Assembly: GCA_002049455.2 (NCBI GenBank)
Contig: KV919044.1
Coordinates: forward strand, 1 to 64,000
Direction of reading: 5' to 3'
From: Porphyra umbilicalis
Taxonomy: Eukaryota; Rhodophyta; Bangiophyceae; Bangiales; Bangiaceae
Length of the DNA: 64,000 bases
Part shown: positions 32,046 through 42,950 of the stretch, one piece after another
Numbering within the stretch: position 1 is the first letter of the stretch
How the letters are laid out: every line of letters begins with the position of its first letter
Notes under the pieces: model-generated
The model's database searches: none
What the model saw: only the letters and a program-made list of their open reading frames with translations
What the model was told of the DNA's origin: nothing
Program-made: the position numbers and the translations under genes

Positions 32046-32702
32046 ATGACGGACGGCGCCGGGCCCTCGTCGCGCCCCGCACCTGCTGACCGGCAGCATC
32101 CACGGTTTCGACGGCCGGATTTTGGCCCACCGGCACGCTTTGTCAGCGAGGAGGAGTACAATTGGGGGTGGAGGCCGTGCTGCGAGTACTGCCACCGGGC
32201 TCAAGACGTGTCCCCGTTCTACTCCATCTGCCCGTCTTCCTGCCCGTGCCCTTGGGCCACGAGGCCGGGTCTCGAGCCTGGCTTTGCTTGGCGCTTCAAC
32301 TTCGAGGTGCAGTACTGGAGTAAGACGGAGCAGCGGCGCTACGAGCGCCGACTTTGCTCGATCTGTCGGCTCGTTAAGGGGCTCGTGATCGTCCAGCCGG
32401 TCGACTGCTCGCCGTGGTGCATGTGCCCGTGGGCTGTCAATGAGCCTCTGACAAGCGTCTTGTTCAGCGGCACCACCGTCACGGAGACTTGGTACGACCG
32501 CGAGGCCCGCCGGGCCGCGGAACGCCGCAGCAAGCCCCCCAATTGGGTCCCCGAGCGGCAGCCGCCCGACGCACAAGGTCACTCCGAGACGCTGTGGAAG
32601 GACGAGAACCACGGGCCGCCGCGGCCGCGCTGGTGGTGGCCGTACAGCAACAGCACAACGCTGTCCCGTCGGGCGCCGCCTTATGCCCGGCACCTGCTCT
32701 GA
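32046..32702 (+). CDS. Protein with duplicated Cys-rich C-P-W-A module
   Basis: 218 residues from the ATG at 32046. Two copies of one pattern are visible: C-x2-C-x(12,13)-C-x3-C-x-C-P-W-A, at residues 46-71 and 104-130. Each is followed after about 20-30 residues by an aromatic and an E-R-R segment, so the whole module is roughly 58 residues. The five Cys per module look suited to binding a metal, but the spacing does not match a zinc finger I know. The C-terminus is Trp/Pro/Arg-rich. No signal peptide or membrane segment. It lies 34 nt before the NAM-associated fragment on the same strand, so it may belong to the same transposon or to one split gene. Confidence 0.6.
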   Translation: MTDGAGPSSRPAPADRQHPRFRRPDFGPPARFVSEEEYNWGWRPCCEYCHRAQDVSPFYSICPSSCPCPWATRPGLEPGFAWRFNFEVQYWSKTEQRRYERRLCSICRLVKGLVIVQPVDCSPWCMCPWAVNEPLTSVLFSGTTVTETWYDREARRAAERRSKPPNWVPERQPPDAQGHSETLWKDENHGPPRPRWWWPYSNSTTLSRRAPPYARHLL

Positions 32703-32735
32703 TAAGGCCGCATCATTGGGCCAAGGACGTCTTCC

Positions 32736-33482
32736 TTGCTGTCATGTCTGACGACGGCTATTGCCTGCTTCAACGGCCATCGGGGAGGAGACCTGTATGC
32801 GGCGGCCACACGGCCGGAGGTGATGGCGACGCTCAAGTGCAAGCACATGGACAGCTTCAAAGTGCTACGAGACCTGGACACGTTCAGCACTGCTGCGGGA
32901 ATGATGGCGACCCCTCCGACTGTGGCCGCGCCACGGCCGACCGGATTGGCAGGACATGTCGACGGCGGAGTGCTGTCGTCGAGCGACGATTGCGATGACG
33001 ACGCACGCCAACCACGCTTGAGCAGCCGAACAAAGAGCACGGCCCACAACAGCGGCCACTTCCAGGAGCGTCCTACAGGGAGTAAGGCGGCCAAGGCGGC
33101 CTGTAGAGCAGAGATGCAGCAGCAGAGAGAGGTGGCGGCGTTGCAACGCGAGTCGGCCGCCAACACGGCTGCCCTTCAGGCGCTTGCCGCGTCGGCACAA
33201 GAACGGAGCAACATCCTGTTTAAGACGTCCGCAGAGGCCTCCAAGTCTCTATATGCCGCTGACTTCTGGAAGGCCGCAATAGCGGCCCATCGCAAGGACA
33301 ACAATGCGCTGCGCCAGCGGAGCGGCTCGGCCCACGCAAGGGCCGGGGGCGCTCTGTCCAATGAGGGCGAGGACAACACGACCGAGGACAAGCAAGTGCA
33401 CCGAAGCGAGGGCGTGGCTGTTGAGGACGCAGTGGGCACAACACGCAAGGCCTCGGACGTGGCGGCCGCAGAGGACAAGTAG
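32736..33482 (+). pseudogene. C-terminal part of a Harbinger accessory protein (NAM-associated domain)
   Basis: The frame starts mid-protein. S-F-K-V-L-R-D-L-D-T-F-S aligns with C-W-R-V-L-R-T-S-D-K-F-S of the accessory protein encoded at 56189-57445. R-P-T-G-S-K-A-A-K at residues 112-120 matches its R-P-D-G-I-K-A-A-K. A long charged coiled-coil-like helix follows (about 120-200). The Myb/SANT-like half is missing. A TAG at 33480-33482 interrupts the frame, which then stays open in phase to 33932 with a basic, Ser/Pro-rich tail. It converges with Harbinger transposase pseudogene 2, 2.7 kb downstream. It is probably a decayed copy, although an undetected upstream exon cannot be excluded. Confidence 0.6.
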
Positions 33483-35035
33483 GAGGAGGGCTTTAACCCG
33501 CACGAGGCCCACGACGCGGCCGTAGCAGTGACGGGGCGCGCGGCAGTTCCTGACACGACGGCCAAGGCCAAGGCCAAGACCGTCCGCCGCAAGCACAGTC
33601 GCACTCCGTCACCGTCGTCGCGCCAACCTCTTGCGGCCGCTCTCCGGCCGCTTCTGCGGCCGAGTACCGGCTCTAAGACGCCGCCGTCCTCCGACGACGA
33701 AGAGCACGACCGCCGCGTCGGCCGCCGGCCGGCTGAGTGGCCTCGTCCCACAACCAGCATTGGCGAGGCCGCTGCCGCGGCCGCGCGGTTCTCCACTGCC
33801 GCCCGCGGCGGGCCGCGAGTGGCCGCAAGCAGAACGCGGCCGCCGCTCCGACCTTCTCGTGGTCGCGCATCGCAAGCAAACCAAGCACCAGCGGTTCATG
33901 GCCAGCACGACCTCGGCCGCCCCGGCCATTGACGTCGACGACGCTACGCGCTGCGGCACGGACACGCCGAGCCCACCCTCGTCTCCGCCCAATGCTGGAG
34001 GATCTTCTAGTGACGACAGCAGTTCCTCCATGGCCTAGGGGCGGCGTGGCCAACCGTCGCGGACGGGCCCAGTACTGGGTGGCCACCATTCCCAAAGGTC
34101 CTTCATCAACACCTGGCATGCACTTTACAAGAGATTGGCGCTGTACGTGCCCAAGTACGGCAATGCTGCCTTGTCCTTGTCGCGCATGTGTGGATACATT
34201 TTTTAATGGTGTGCCTTGCTTTCATCTGTTTGCATTGGAGTGGGCTCGACGCAGTGTAACTTTTTGCCTTCGTACGATAGGGGAGGGAGGGCCGGGCGGC
34301 CACGTCACGTTCGTGTCGTAAATGGCTGCTTTCCTACCCACTCGCTGTGCCTTTCTCGTTTCCTACACACTTTTCCAACATGCTCCCTTGACGCGTCCTG
34401 TTGCACGAATGCGGCACGAGCAAAAACAAAGTGCAGTTTGCCCTGGTGCGGATGCATGACATCCACGGGGCGACATGAGGCCGACCGGCCTACAGATAAG
34501 GCAAAACAGCCGGCTTTGGTCTCATCTTAGGCGAGCGCAAAGAAAGAGCAAGACGAGGAAAGAGCTCCTGTTTGTTTTACAGATTGGGATTGGCCGGGTT
34601 TTTTCAAGTAGCACCCTCAATCGACAAACTGGCCCCCCTTTTGATGTTCGCAGATCAACTGCAAAATCCCGAGCAGGGCTTTGCAGCTCCAATCAGGCTC
34701 CTCCTCCAGCCGAGAACGAGAGCAGTTGCTTTGGTACTCGCGAGTCGCCAGAGCAGTTGTGCCTTGTGCTGCACGGCGCTCGATTTTGATCGGACATCCA
34801 CTTGATCCCGAAACGGACACTCCATACAATGACTGTGTCGTGTCCCTTGGTCGCGTCGGCCGGGTTCTTGGCCCGTTCGCTGCCGCGTTGGCTCTCTCGC
34901 TTGGCCCACTTTGGTCACGCGCTTGGCCTGCTGGCCGCTTCTTTGCTCGTGTCGTCGGCCCCTGTGTTCTGTCGGCCGCTGGCCTCAGCCACCGTTTTTG
35001 AGCAGCATTTATCCGACACCTGGTGTCCCCCAGTC
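33483..35035. other. Tail of the accessory gene, then spacer
   Basis: 33483-34038 holds Ser/Pro/Arg-rich frames that probably belong to the decayed accessory gene. One of them ends in a Ser/Asp-rich stretch at 34038. 34040-35035 shows no gene. Confidence 0.35.
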
Positions 35036-35896
35036 ATGGCGACCATGGAGCCCTCGGCGCGTACGGCGTCAACCTTGAGCACCATTTACGACGACGTGCC
35101 TGACCCGCGGGACGTCCCGCAAGTGGCAAGGGCCAGCCGCTCATGGGCCACCGCCACACAGTCGGCTGCCAACCCGTCGGGCGCCACCCCGTTGGTCACC
35201 ACCCCGTCGGCTGCCACCCCTTCGGCCGCCACCCCGTCGGCCGCCACCGCGTCGGCCGCCACCCCGATGGCCGCAACCCCGTTGGCCGCCACCCCGTCGG
35301 CCGCCACTCCGTCTGTCGCCGCCCCGCTGGACGCAAACCTGTTGGCCGCAACCCTGTCGGCCGGCACCCCGTTGGCGGCCACAACGTTGGTCACCACTCC
35401 GTCGGCCGTCACCGCGTCGGCCGCCGCCCCGATGGCCGCAACCCTGTCGGCCGCGATGCCGTCGGCCGCGATGTCGTCGGCCGCCCCGATGGCCGCAACC
35501 CCGTCGGCCGCGATACCGTCGGCCACGATGCCGTCGGCCGCCACCCCGTCCGCCACCACCCCGTCCGCCGCCACCCCGTCGGCCGCCACCCCGTCCGCCA
35601 AGATGCCGTCGGCCGCCACGCCGCCTGCCGCCACCTTGTCGGAGGCCACGCCGTCGGCCGCAAAGTCGGCCGCCCCGTCGGCTGCCGCGACGTTCGACTT
35701 TTGCTTCTTAGAATCTGACGGCGACGACCCACCCCCGCACAGGGTCTTTGCCGCGTTGGTCGCGGATGAGTGGCAGGGGGCGTTGAATGCGGCCATAGCG
35801 TCTGACCGGCGTATGACGCGCGCCATGGAACGCCCTCCCTCGCTGCAGAGGCCCCCCGTCGCGCACCGGCCGAAGTCCGACCGTCGGTCACAGTGA
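35036..35896 (+). CDS. A/T/P/S pentapeptide-repeat protein
   Basis: 286 residues from the ATG at 35036. Residues about 40-215 are about 35 tandem copies of S-A-A-T-P and variants, encoded by a 15-bp repeat (CCGTCGGCCGCCACC-like). The ends are not repetitive: the N-terminus has an acidic patch D-D-V-P-D-P-R-D, and the C-terminus (about 220-286) reads like a folded or helical segment, F-D-F-C-F-L-E-S-D-G-D-D, then a basic tail. No signal peptide at this ATG, so a mucin-like wall role is not supported. The repeat is in phase throughout, which suggests selection for an open frame. Function unknown. Confidence 0.5.
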   Translation: MATMEPSARTASTLSTIYDDVPDPRDVPQVARASRSWATATQSAANPSGATPLVTTPSAATPSAATPSAATASAATPMAATPLAATPSAATPSVAAPLDANLLAATLSAGTPLAATTLVTTPSAVTASAAAPMAATLSAAMPSAAMSSAAPMAATPSAAIPSATMPSAATPSATTPSAATPSAATPSAKMPSAATPPAATLSEATPSAAKSAAPSAAATFDFCFLESDGDDPPPHRVFAALVADEWQGALNAAIASDRRMTRAMERPPSLQRPPVAHRPKSDRRSQ

Positions 35897-36128
35897 CGGT
35901 CACAATGAGCGCCTGCTAGTGCTTCCGAGCTGCTTTTTTTCTTTGTCCCATCGCATTCCATAGACTATATCAGTGCAGTTTGCATGTCTCTTCTCTCCCA
36001 GTCACCCGCCCCGTTTATCTTCGACACCAGACCACACTCACAAGTGCGGAAGACATCGTTGCCAATCCCACATCAGCTGCCCGACACACATCAAGCTCAA
36101 GGGAAAAAGGCGCATCTTCGAGAGGTAC

Positions 36129-36170
36129 AAAGGAAAAAAAACCTGCCAAAGGCAGGAAAAAAAAACCTTG
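36129..36170 (-). terminator. T-tract / hairpin / T-tract 3'-end motif of Harbinger transposase 2
   Basis: On the transposase strand this reads AAGG, a T9 run, CCTGCC-TTT-GGCAGG (a perfect 6-bp stem), a T8 run, then CC. It lies 34 nt past the last coding remnant. The same arrangement recurs at 57505-57552 and 62501-62543. Confidence 0.5.
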
Positions 36171-36203
36171 TTTGGCCCTTGGGCCACCACGCTACGCTCA
36201 TTA

Positions 36204-37644
36204 CTACAGATAAGGCGCTAATAACTGCCCCCTGTTCTCGTACACATGCTCGGTCAAGTCCGCACGCAGCTCGTAGTGGCTGGCCGCATCTGTCGCCTCT
36301 TGCTCGGCCGCAATGATGTATTGGGGAGAACCTTCGACGAGTGGCCCGTTATCATGGCCTGGGACGGCCCCATTATCAGCGTCCTCGTCCAAAGGCGGCC
36401 CCCAAACCCCATGGCCAGAGAGCGGGTGCTCCTCAAACCCTGTCCTCTTGCTCAGCATTCTCCCCGTTCTCCTGTCGGAGCTCGGCCGCCACCTGCATGC
36501 GCATCTGGCCCAAGTAGCCGCTGCGCCGGTGGGCGGTCGCCATGTTGTGCATGATGGCCACGGCCCTCCCTACGTTGATGATGGTGGGCATGCTTGCGAA
36601 ACGAGCGGGGTAGAGCGCAATGTTGAACCGCTTGCGCTTGATGGCGTACAGCCGCTCGGCCTCCTTGCGTAGGGCCTCCTGCAGACGGTTGAAAGTCCTC
36701 TTCTTGATCGTGTTGGGATTGGGGTGCGGCTGGACGAAGATGGGATAGGCAGGGTAGCCAGAGTCAGACAAATAGTAGAGCAGCCGACGCGTCCTGTTGT
36801 TGACCATGTACGTGAAGCCGCGGGGCGGCCAAAGGCCCTCCTTGACGTCCAGGAAGAGCGGAGACGAGTTCAGCACGTTCATGTCATTGTGGCTGCCGGG
36901 CGAGCCAATGTAGAAGTGCCAGATGTAGGCATCCGCGTCGCAAACCGTCTCGATGACGACAGTGCGCTTGCCTCCGCGGCCTTGGTACTGGCCCGCCAGC
37001 CCCTTGGGGCACGCAGACTACGTCCAGTGCGTGCAATCAATGGACCCAATGCAGCCCGGTACACCGCGGGCCGCGTTGCGACGTAAAATGGTCTTGAGCT
37101 CGTCGATGCTCGGCGGCCGCAAGTACGTCGCCTGGTAGTGCTCCATCATAAACTCAACGAACTTGTGCGTCGCCAACATCACCGTTGCCGCGCCAAGGCG
37201 GACGTACTCGTCGGGTTGATCATAAGCCGTCCCGTAGGCCAATACCCGGAGCGCCGCAACCAGCTTCTGCAGCGTGTAGGCCTGTGGGCGGCCCGTTGCG
37301 TTGATGGAGCGCCGCCAGAATGGCATGTACTGCAGCTTAGCGTAGATCTCAAACACGATGGCCCGTGGGAGCCGGAAGCGCCGCTCAAACATGCGCTCGT
37401 CGTAGAGGGGGGGGCGGCCACGCCAACCAAAGTAATCCTTCATAATGCGACGGAAGCCGGCCTCAAAATCTCGGTCCACGTTAGGTCTTCGAACACGTCG
37501 TCGTTGTGAGCGCATCTCGCGAGCGCCTTGCTCTCGCCCTTCGCCGGTCAACCGCGTTCGCCATCGCACCCGCCGCTTCCGCAGTCCCACATTGGCCAAG
37601 AGAATGGCCGCCACCTCGCTCTCATCGTCCGTGTACGACCCCAT
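36204..37644 (-). pseudogene. PIF/Harbinger transposase 2, broken
   Basis: The start is an ATG (37644). The basic N-terminus is followed by the 'plant transposon protein' domain: R-P-P-L-Y-D-E-R-M-F-E-R-R-F near residue 90, Y-L-R-P-P-S-I-D-E-L, then G-S-I-D-C-T-H-W with the first catalytic Asp. G-S-H-N-D-M-N-V-L holds the second Asp and E-A-E-R-L the likely Glu. Two lesions are seen. A TAG at 37018-37020 stands where the paralogue at 62573 has Trp. A frameshift near 36433-36458 precedes a tail that still matches the paralogue's ending (R-G-Q-L-L-A-P-Y). So it was lost recently. It is close to transposase 3 and distant from transposase 1. Confidence 0.88.
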
Positions 37645-37899
37645 GCGGGAGGCCTACGGCCTGTGGGCCAGCGCTGGACGGAATGGTGGCGCGTGCGCTG
37701 ACTCAGAAAGACCCGCGAAGAGGACGCCCGCGACGACGGTGGCAATACCCGCGGTCAGCACGACGGTGGCCACCACATCGGCCGAGGATCCCACATCCGC
37801 GCCGCTCTCAGTCTACCCCAACCGCGGTGCCCGCACGGTCCCCCAGGACCTGTTTTATGTCTCCCTCCTACAGTAGGCTAAATGCCCCCGTTCGCCCAC

Positions 37900-38340
37900 A
37901 CTACTGGCCTGGAACAGGCCGCCAGGAAGGGGGGGGGGGGCGCATCGTGCGCGCCTCATGGCCGGGGCCCGCGGGCGGCTGGAAACGGCTCTCCAGCCAC
38001 GTAGCCGGCCTGGAACAGGCCGCCTGGAGGGGGAGGGGGGCTCGCACAGTGCGCACCGCCTGGACGGGGCCCGCGGCCGACTGAAATGGGCTTTCCAGCC
38101 ACATAATCGGACTAAAACAGGCCGCCAGGGGGGGGGGGGGGGTCGCATCGCGCACGACGCTTGGGCGCGGCCCGTTGGCGCCTGGAAACGGCTTTTGAGC
38201 CACGCAACCGGCCTGGAACACGCCACCAGGACAAGGGGGGGGGTCCTGTTGCGTGCGCAGCCTAGCCGGGGCTCGTGGGCGTTTGGAATCGGCTTTCCAG
38301 CCACGTAACCGGCCTAGAACACGCCGTCAGGGGGGGGCGC
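37900..38340. repeat. 101-bp tandem repeat, about 4.5 units
   Basis: GGCCTGGAACAGGCC and variants begin at 37906, 38007, 38109, 38210 and 38311, a period of 101-102 bp. Each unit also carries a poly-G run of 7-15, a GCGCA-like block and TTTCCAGCCACGTAA. The poly-G run is the most variable part. Confidence 0.92.
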
Positions 38341-39779
38341 TGTCGTGCGCTGTACCCGGCGCGACGTGGCCGGGTTGCCAGCACACCTCCTGTGTCGAGA
38401 CTCACGCAGATTGACGAGGTTCGTGTCATGCTGCAACTCGGAGAGACGTGGGTCTCGCACAGGCGGACGACCCACCGAGTAGTCTGCTGCCGACACGTGC
38501 TAGACGTGTAATTCAGACAGTGTTCACCGCAGCCGTCCGCACCGCACGGGTCAGGACGTCTGCTGACCAATCCGAATTCTCGATCCAATCACCCACACTG
38601 GCACGTCATCCACAATCTCCACATCGCCCAAGCAGGGGACCTGCAGCGTCGCCGTCGTGGCGATCGCTGCGACCGAGCATGACCCAACGTGGCGACATTT
38701 ATTGGCTCCAATCTGGCAGCGACCTCTCGCAGCGAGTTGGAACGGCCTCGATCTGTCCTCATATTCACGGATTATAGGGATGTGCCACCCGCGAGTCCGA
38801 ACGCGTGCCAACCTCCTTCTGGAGGAATTATCTCCAAGCTGTAAATGCTATTATTCATTTCAGTTCGTTTGAGAACGGTTCCGAGGTTCGTCGGCGTTGG
38901 TGGAGCGTTCGCGTACCCATATCCGTGCCACGTGTGCACATGTGAGACACGTTTAGGCCACGTGGAGCGAATATTTCGTTCGCACCTCGCAATCGGACCT
39001 TGGTAAACGTGCCCTTAGTCGATCAAACTGCGGATATACGGAGTTGAAAAGGGCTGCGTCAACCGTATTACCAGGTATCAAGGGTTGGTCACAACGCCCA
39101 GGTTGTTATCCTCGTCCGGAAACCGTACTTGATTAACAGAAGGCCCAACACAAAGTCCACGATATTCTATTCATAAGTGTAAGTCTCAATCCCTAATACA
39201 ATCGACCGCTTGCTAACTGACCGATCGTGACAGACTAACAGCAAGGGTGTCGAATAGATTGCAGAGCGACCGGCCTCAGTGACGAAGAATGGACGGGTCC
39301 ATCGCCATCAACACCACGGTTAGCACGATTGCTGGTGGGATCGCCAATAAAGCTGGAATGTAAAACGTGCGGGTGCCACTTTACCAGAAAGCGCTTCCTC
39401 GAACCACGTAACACAGTATTAACCTCCCCAGGAATCACCACATCTCGTCAGGAAACACATCATATGGTAGCACTATTAGCTCATCATCTGCACTCTTATG
39501 CTCAGCAGAATGTCGAAGTCCCGTACGCAATTATGTCGGTTCTGCTCATGCGACGAGATTTGAAGTGCCCATTGCAGACGTCATAATTTTGGCCGATGTG
39601 GTCGAAGTCAAGACAGGGTCTCGGTCAACTGCCCATCGGTCGAACGAGTTTATCCGGCTGAATGGATGGCTGATAAATCTTTTCGCACAGTTGATCACCC
39701 CTCTTGACATCGACGGCATCGGGCAAAATTGGGAAGACAGCAATACAGTTGCCTACTGTGGCGGCAAATGTGGACATGC
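38341..39779. other. Lower-GC spacer, no gene
   Basis: No coding signal on either strand. From about 38740 the GC content falls sharply and stays low through about 43350, a region made mostly of repeats and transposons. Confidence 0.45.
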
Positions 39780-40325
39780 AGGATTGTGACACCAAGTGTC
39801 TTGCACTTGCGAAAACGAGCTGGAACTGCATCATTCTCGCCGGAAGCCACGGACTTTAGTAGCTTACATATGGCACAATAGTTTTCATACAGGACGCTCA
39901 CGCCACATCTGTATCACCAAAGAAGACAAAACACCACGAATATCTGGCCGGTATGCGCTGGTCATGATATCCAGATTCTGGCACAAGAATCGTCACGTAG
40001 GATGTTCAGGCATGGTCTATGTCACCAAACAAGAGAAATATGCAACAAGAAGTCTGTCCGGCAGGCCACCGAGACGGTAGCCAACATTTGGCACAATATT
40101 CGTCATGCAGGATGCTGAAGCCACGTCTTTGTCAGCAAAAGAGACAAAACAGCAGGAATGTCTGGCCGGCAGGCGCTGGCTACGGTTCTCAGCATACGAT
40201 AAAAGAATTTTCATACAGGATGCTCAAGCCACGTCTCTGTCAGCAAAAGAGAACAAACAGCGGGCATATCTGGCCGGCAGGCGCTGGCTATGATAGCCAA
40301 CATCTGGCGCACTCATTGTCGTAGA
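39780..40325. repeat. 109-bp tandem repeat, four to five units
   Basis: The block CAGGATGCTCAAGCCACGTC and variants starts at 39890, 39998, 40108 and 40216, a period of 108-110 bp, with a more diverged unit before them. Each unit also contains TTTGTCAGCAAAAGAGACAA, CTGGCCGGCAGGCGCTGG and TGGCACAATATTCGTCA-like blocks. Neighbouring units are similar enough to indicate fairly recent expansion. The array abuts the Ty3/gypsy fragment. Confidence 0.9.
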
Positions 40326-40717
40326 CGATCCTCATGGACTGAGTGCAGCCCAGCCCTCTCAGGTTATGGCGGCTACCGTACTGGAGTGGGCCGACAAATG
40401 CCCTAGGACCATGCCCTTGGGGAGTCGCTTACTCGTATTCCCCGTATGGGTAACTTCCACCCACCACGTCAGGTTGGCGGTGCAGTCCATGGTGCCAGTT
40501 GCCACATACACGCGATGGCGCTCATACACTTGATGGCGCTGGGCGATGACCCCATTCCCTGAGAATAACGTCTGTCTGGGACGCACCCCCGGGACCGCGG
40601 GGGTAGAACCACCTCCTGCGCTAGGCGCACCTTGGCGTCCACCTCACTAGCCGCGCCAGCCTTGCTGGGGGGGCCCGCCCTGGCATACGACACCGTCTTA
40701 CCCCGACGAAGGATAGG

Positions 40718-40725
40718 GAACTTAC
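40718..40725. repeat. Left target-site duplication of hAT-2
   Basis: GAACTTAC, matching GACCTTAC at 43339-43346 at 7 of 8 positions. Confidence 0.8.
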
Positions 40726-41172
40726 AAGGGGTTGTCAGGATACGTATTTCCGGGCGAAATAGGATACGGATAAACGCGGATGCTGTGTATCTGATTAAGG
40801 ATAACTCCGATGAGTCAGATACGGATACGGATATCTGCCTCCGAAACCGGATTATTATGTAGAATATAAACCTATCTGGATACAATTATCGTACCCGATT
40901 ATATCCATACAAGTCCGCCAGACAGCAAAATTAGAGCCAGAGAAAGACACCATTCAGATACTTATCGAGTGTTCAATGGACGTCAAGTACGACGTGACAT
41001 TCACATTTGATGTGTGCACCCCAAGAGGCGTGGTCCAGGCCGTTTCCCGCCATTTTTGTCAACGGTCGTCCGAAGGACCATTCTGAATCTCGTGTCACAC
41101 TTTGCTCGTCAGAAATATCGACACAACGAACAGGAGTTGATCTCGTTCACCTTTCAGTTCGGGGGCGTTGCC

Positions 41173-41179
41173 CCGAACG
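41173..41179. repeat. Left flanking duplication of hAT-3
   Basis: CCGAACG, identical to 42151-42157. Confidence 0.65.
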
Positions 41180-42150
41180 CAGTGGTGTGATTATAATCAT
41201 TCCTTGGCTCGCGTAAAATGCTAATAATCAACCCCTTGAATTAAAGTCGTATGGGGCAGTGTTTATTGATTATAATCATGGGCCATGATTATAATCATTG
41301 GAAGCCTTTACGACAGAGCAAAAGTACGCATAAATATGACAGAAGTCCAATTAAGTCAACATTAGACGTGATAAGCCAACTTTCTAAACATTCTGTGGAA
41401 AGCTACGAGAGTGACTTCGGCAGGGTTGCAGGCTGTGTCCCTGTCGACAGAAGACAGTGCCGACACCGCCGCCGCTGAGCAGCAACTGATGGTGAGAAGC
41501 GATCGTGGAGCTGAAGCGACATGTTATGCTGGGTAGTGAGACTCAGGTCTGGCCTGAGTGGTTGCTCGTGACAACGCCGTGGCCTTGAAAAAGCGTCCTC
41601 TTGCGCTCCAGTCAGTTCACGGGCCATGAAAAACGCTTAGGGGGCCGACGTGAATCGACCACACCTGGCAACCTCGCTCAGATGTACTATGTACGATTCT
41701 ATGTGGCAATTGTGTACTGATGCCATGGTAACCTTGGCTCTTTTTGCAGATGCCTGTTTTCATATGCATGAGGTGCTCTTCGACGCTCTGTCGCATGGCT
41801 CTGACTCTTTCTTCACTCTTTCCTGCGCGTAGAAGCATCACACTGCCATGCTCCTTGCCAGTTCTGCCATCTGTGGGAGCGTACCGTGTGAGTGCAGCAG
41901 GGCATGTCCTTCGCATTGTTGACCCGAACGACAGTCGTGGACTGGTCAAGCAGCCAGTGAAACGCTTGAATCTGTCAGTTGGCAGGCAAACCAGCTGTCT
42001 CTATCTCCTAGCAGCCCCCCTCATGTATGCCCAGCTGTAAAGCCCCTTGCACGGCCATGTGACTATAATCATCAGCCCCGTGATGTAAAATGATAATAAT
42101 GATTATAATCATCATGATTATAATCAAATAAAAATCCACTGCCACCTCTA
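41180..42150. mobile_element. Small hAT-like element (hAT-3), 971 bp, nested inside hAT-2
   Basis: The ends are CAGTGGTG on the left and, inverted, TAGAGGTGG on the right, fitting the hAT start pattern Y-A-G-N-G. The palindrome ATGATTATAATCAT or close variants occurs about three times within 120 bp of the left end and about three times within 90 bp of the right end. The block GTAAAATGxTAATAAT is present near both ends in direct orientation. The flanking duplication is CCGAACG (7 bp exact; 8 bp with one mismatch). No coding capacity. Confidence 0.7.
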
Positions 42151-42834
42151 CCGAACGGGAGTTTCTCCAGTTCTAGACGAGTTCGAGGTAGCCGAGGTCC
42201 CCGTCACGCGGGTCTAGAGTATCAACTTACAATTTCGCGTAGGAAGCGTGTCAAATCTACCTGTTCTGGACCAGAAGTATCGATGGATATCCAAGGGCAC
42301 TTCGAGCGCTGAGGTGCGACGTCTCCTTCGACCCTCGATCATCTGACGTTGCTGCGTGGCAGTTCCTACCCGTCGAGCGACGGCGTGGGCATGAGAAGGG
42401 TGCATCAAGAGGCACACACTGCTGCTCACAGATGTATTGACTACAGATTGAACTGTTTTCGGGGATGCTCGTAGCCCTGAACCCTTCGGCAGCGAAGGTA
42501 CGGATTTTGGTGTGGTGATGGGCTGTCGCGCCAGCTAAGACCAAGTCCGTGACCGACGCAATCGGATCGCACGAAGAAGATGAGTCGTACCTGTGGTCGC
42601 GACGACGGCGAGTCGGAGAAATAGCAGTGTCAACCGAGCTGTAATTGTACTGATCTAGAAGAAACTCCAAGCCCCAGATGATAAGATCCAGTTGTAGACC
42701 TCGCAGAAGCATGGCGATGATAATCCTACACGACCAAGCCATCCTATTGATCTGCATTAGCTGAGATCTTTAAAAATACCATCGGGATCGTCTCACGACT
42801 GCAAGCGTTACGGTCAGAGCCTGGCATCGGTTGT

Positions 42835-42950
42835 CCAGAACGGGAGTTTCTCCCGTTCTTCCTTCCGTTCGCGAACAGGAGGGAGAACGGGAGTCGCTCC
42901 CGTTCGGGCGGCCTCCGAACGGGTCCCCTGTTCGGCTCCCCGTTCTAGAT
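42835..42950. repeat. Cluster of GAACGGGAG hairpins in hAT-2
   Basis: Two short perfect hairpins stand close together: AGAACGGGAG-TTT-CTCCCGTTCT at about 42838-42860 and GAACGGGAG-TCG-CTCCCGTTC at about 42883-42903. Further GAACGGG/CCCGTTC halves surround them. Related blocks lie at 41125-41179 and 42151-42175. Confidence 0.75.
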
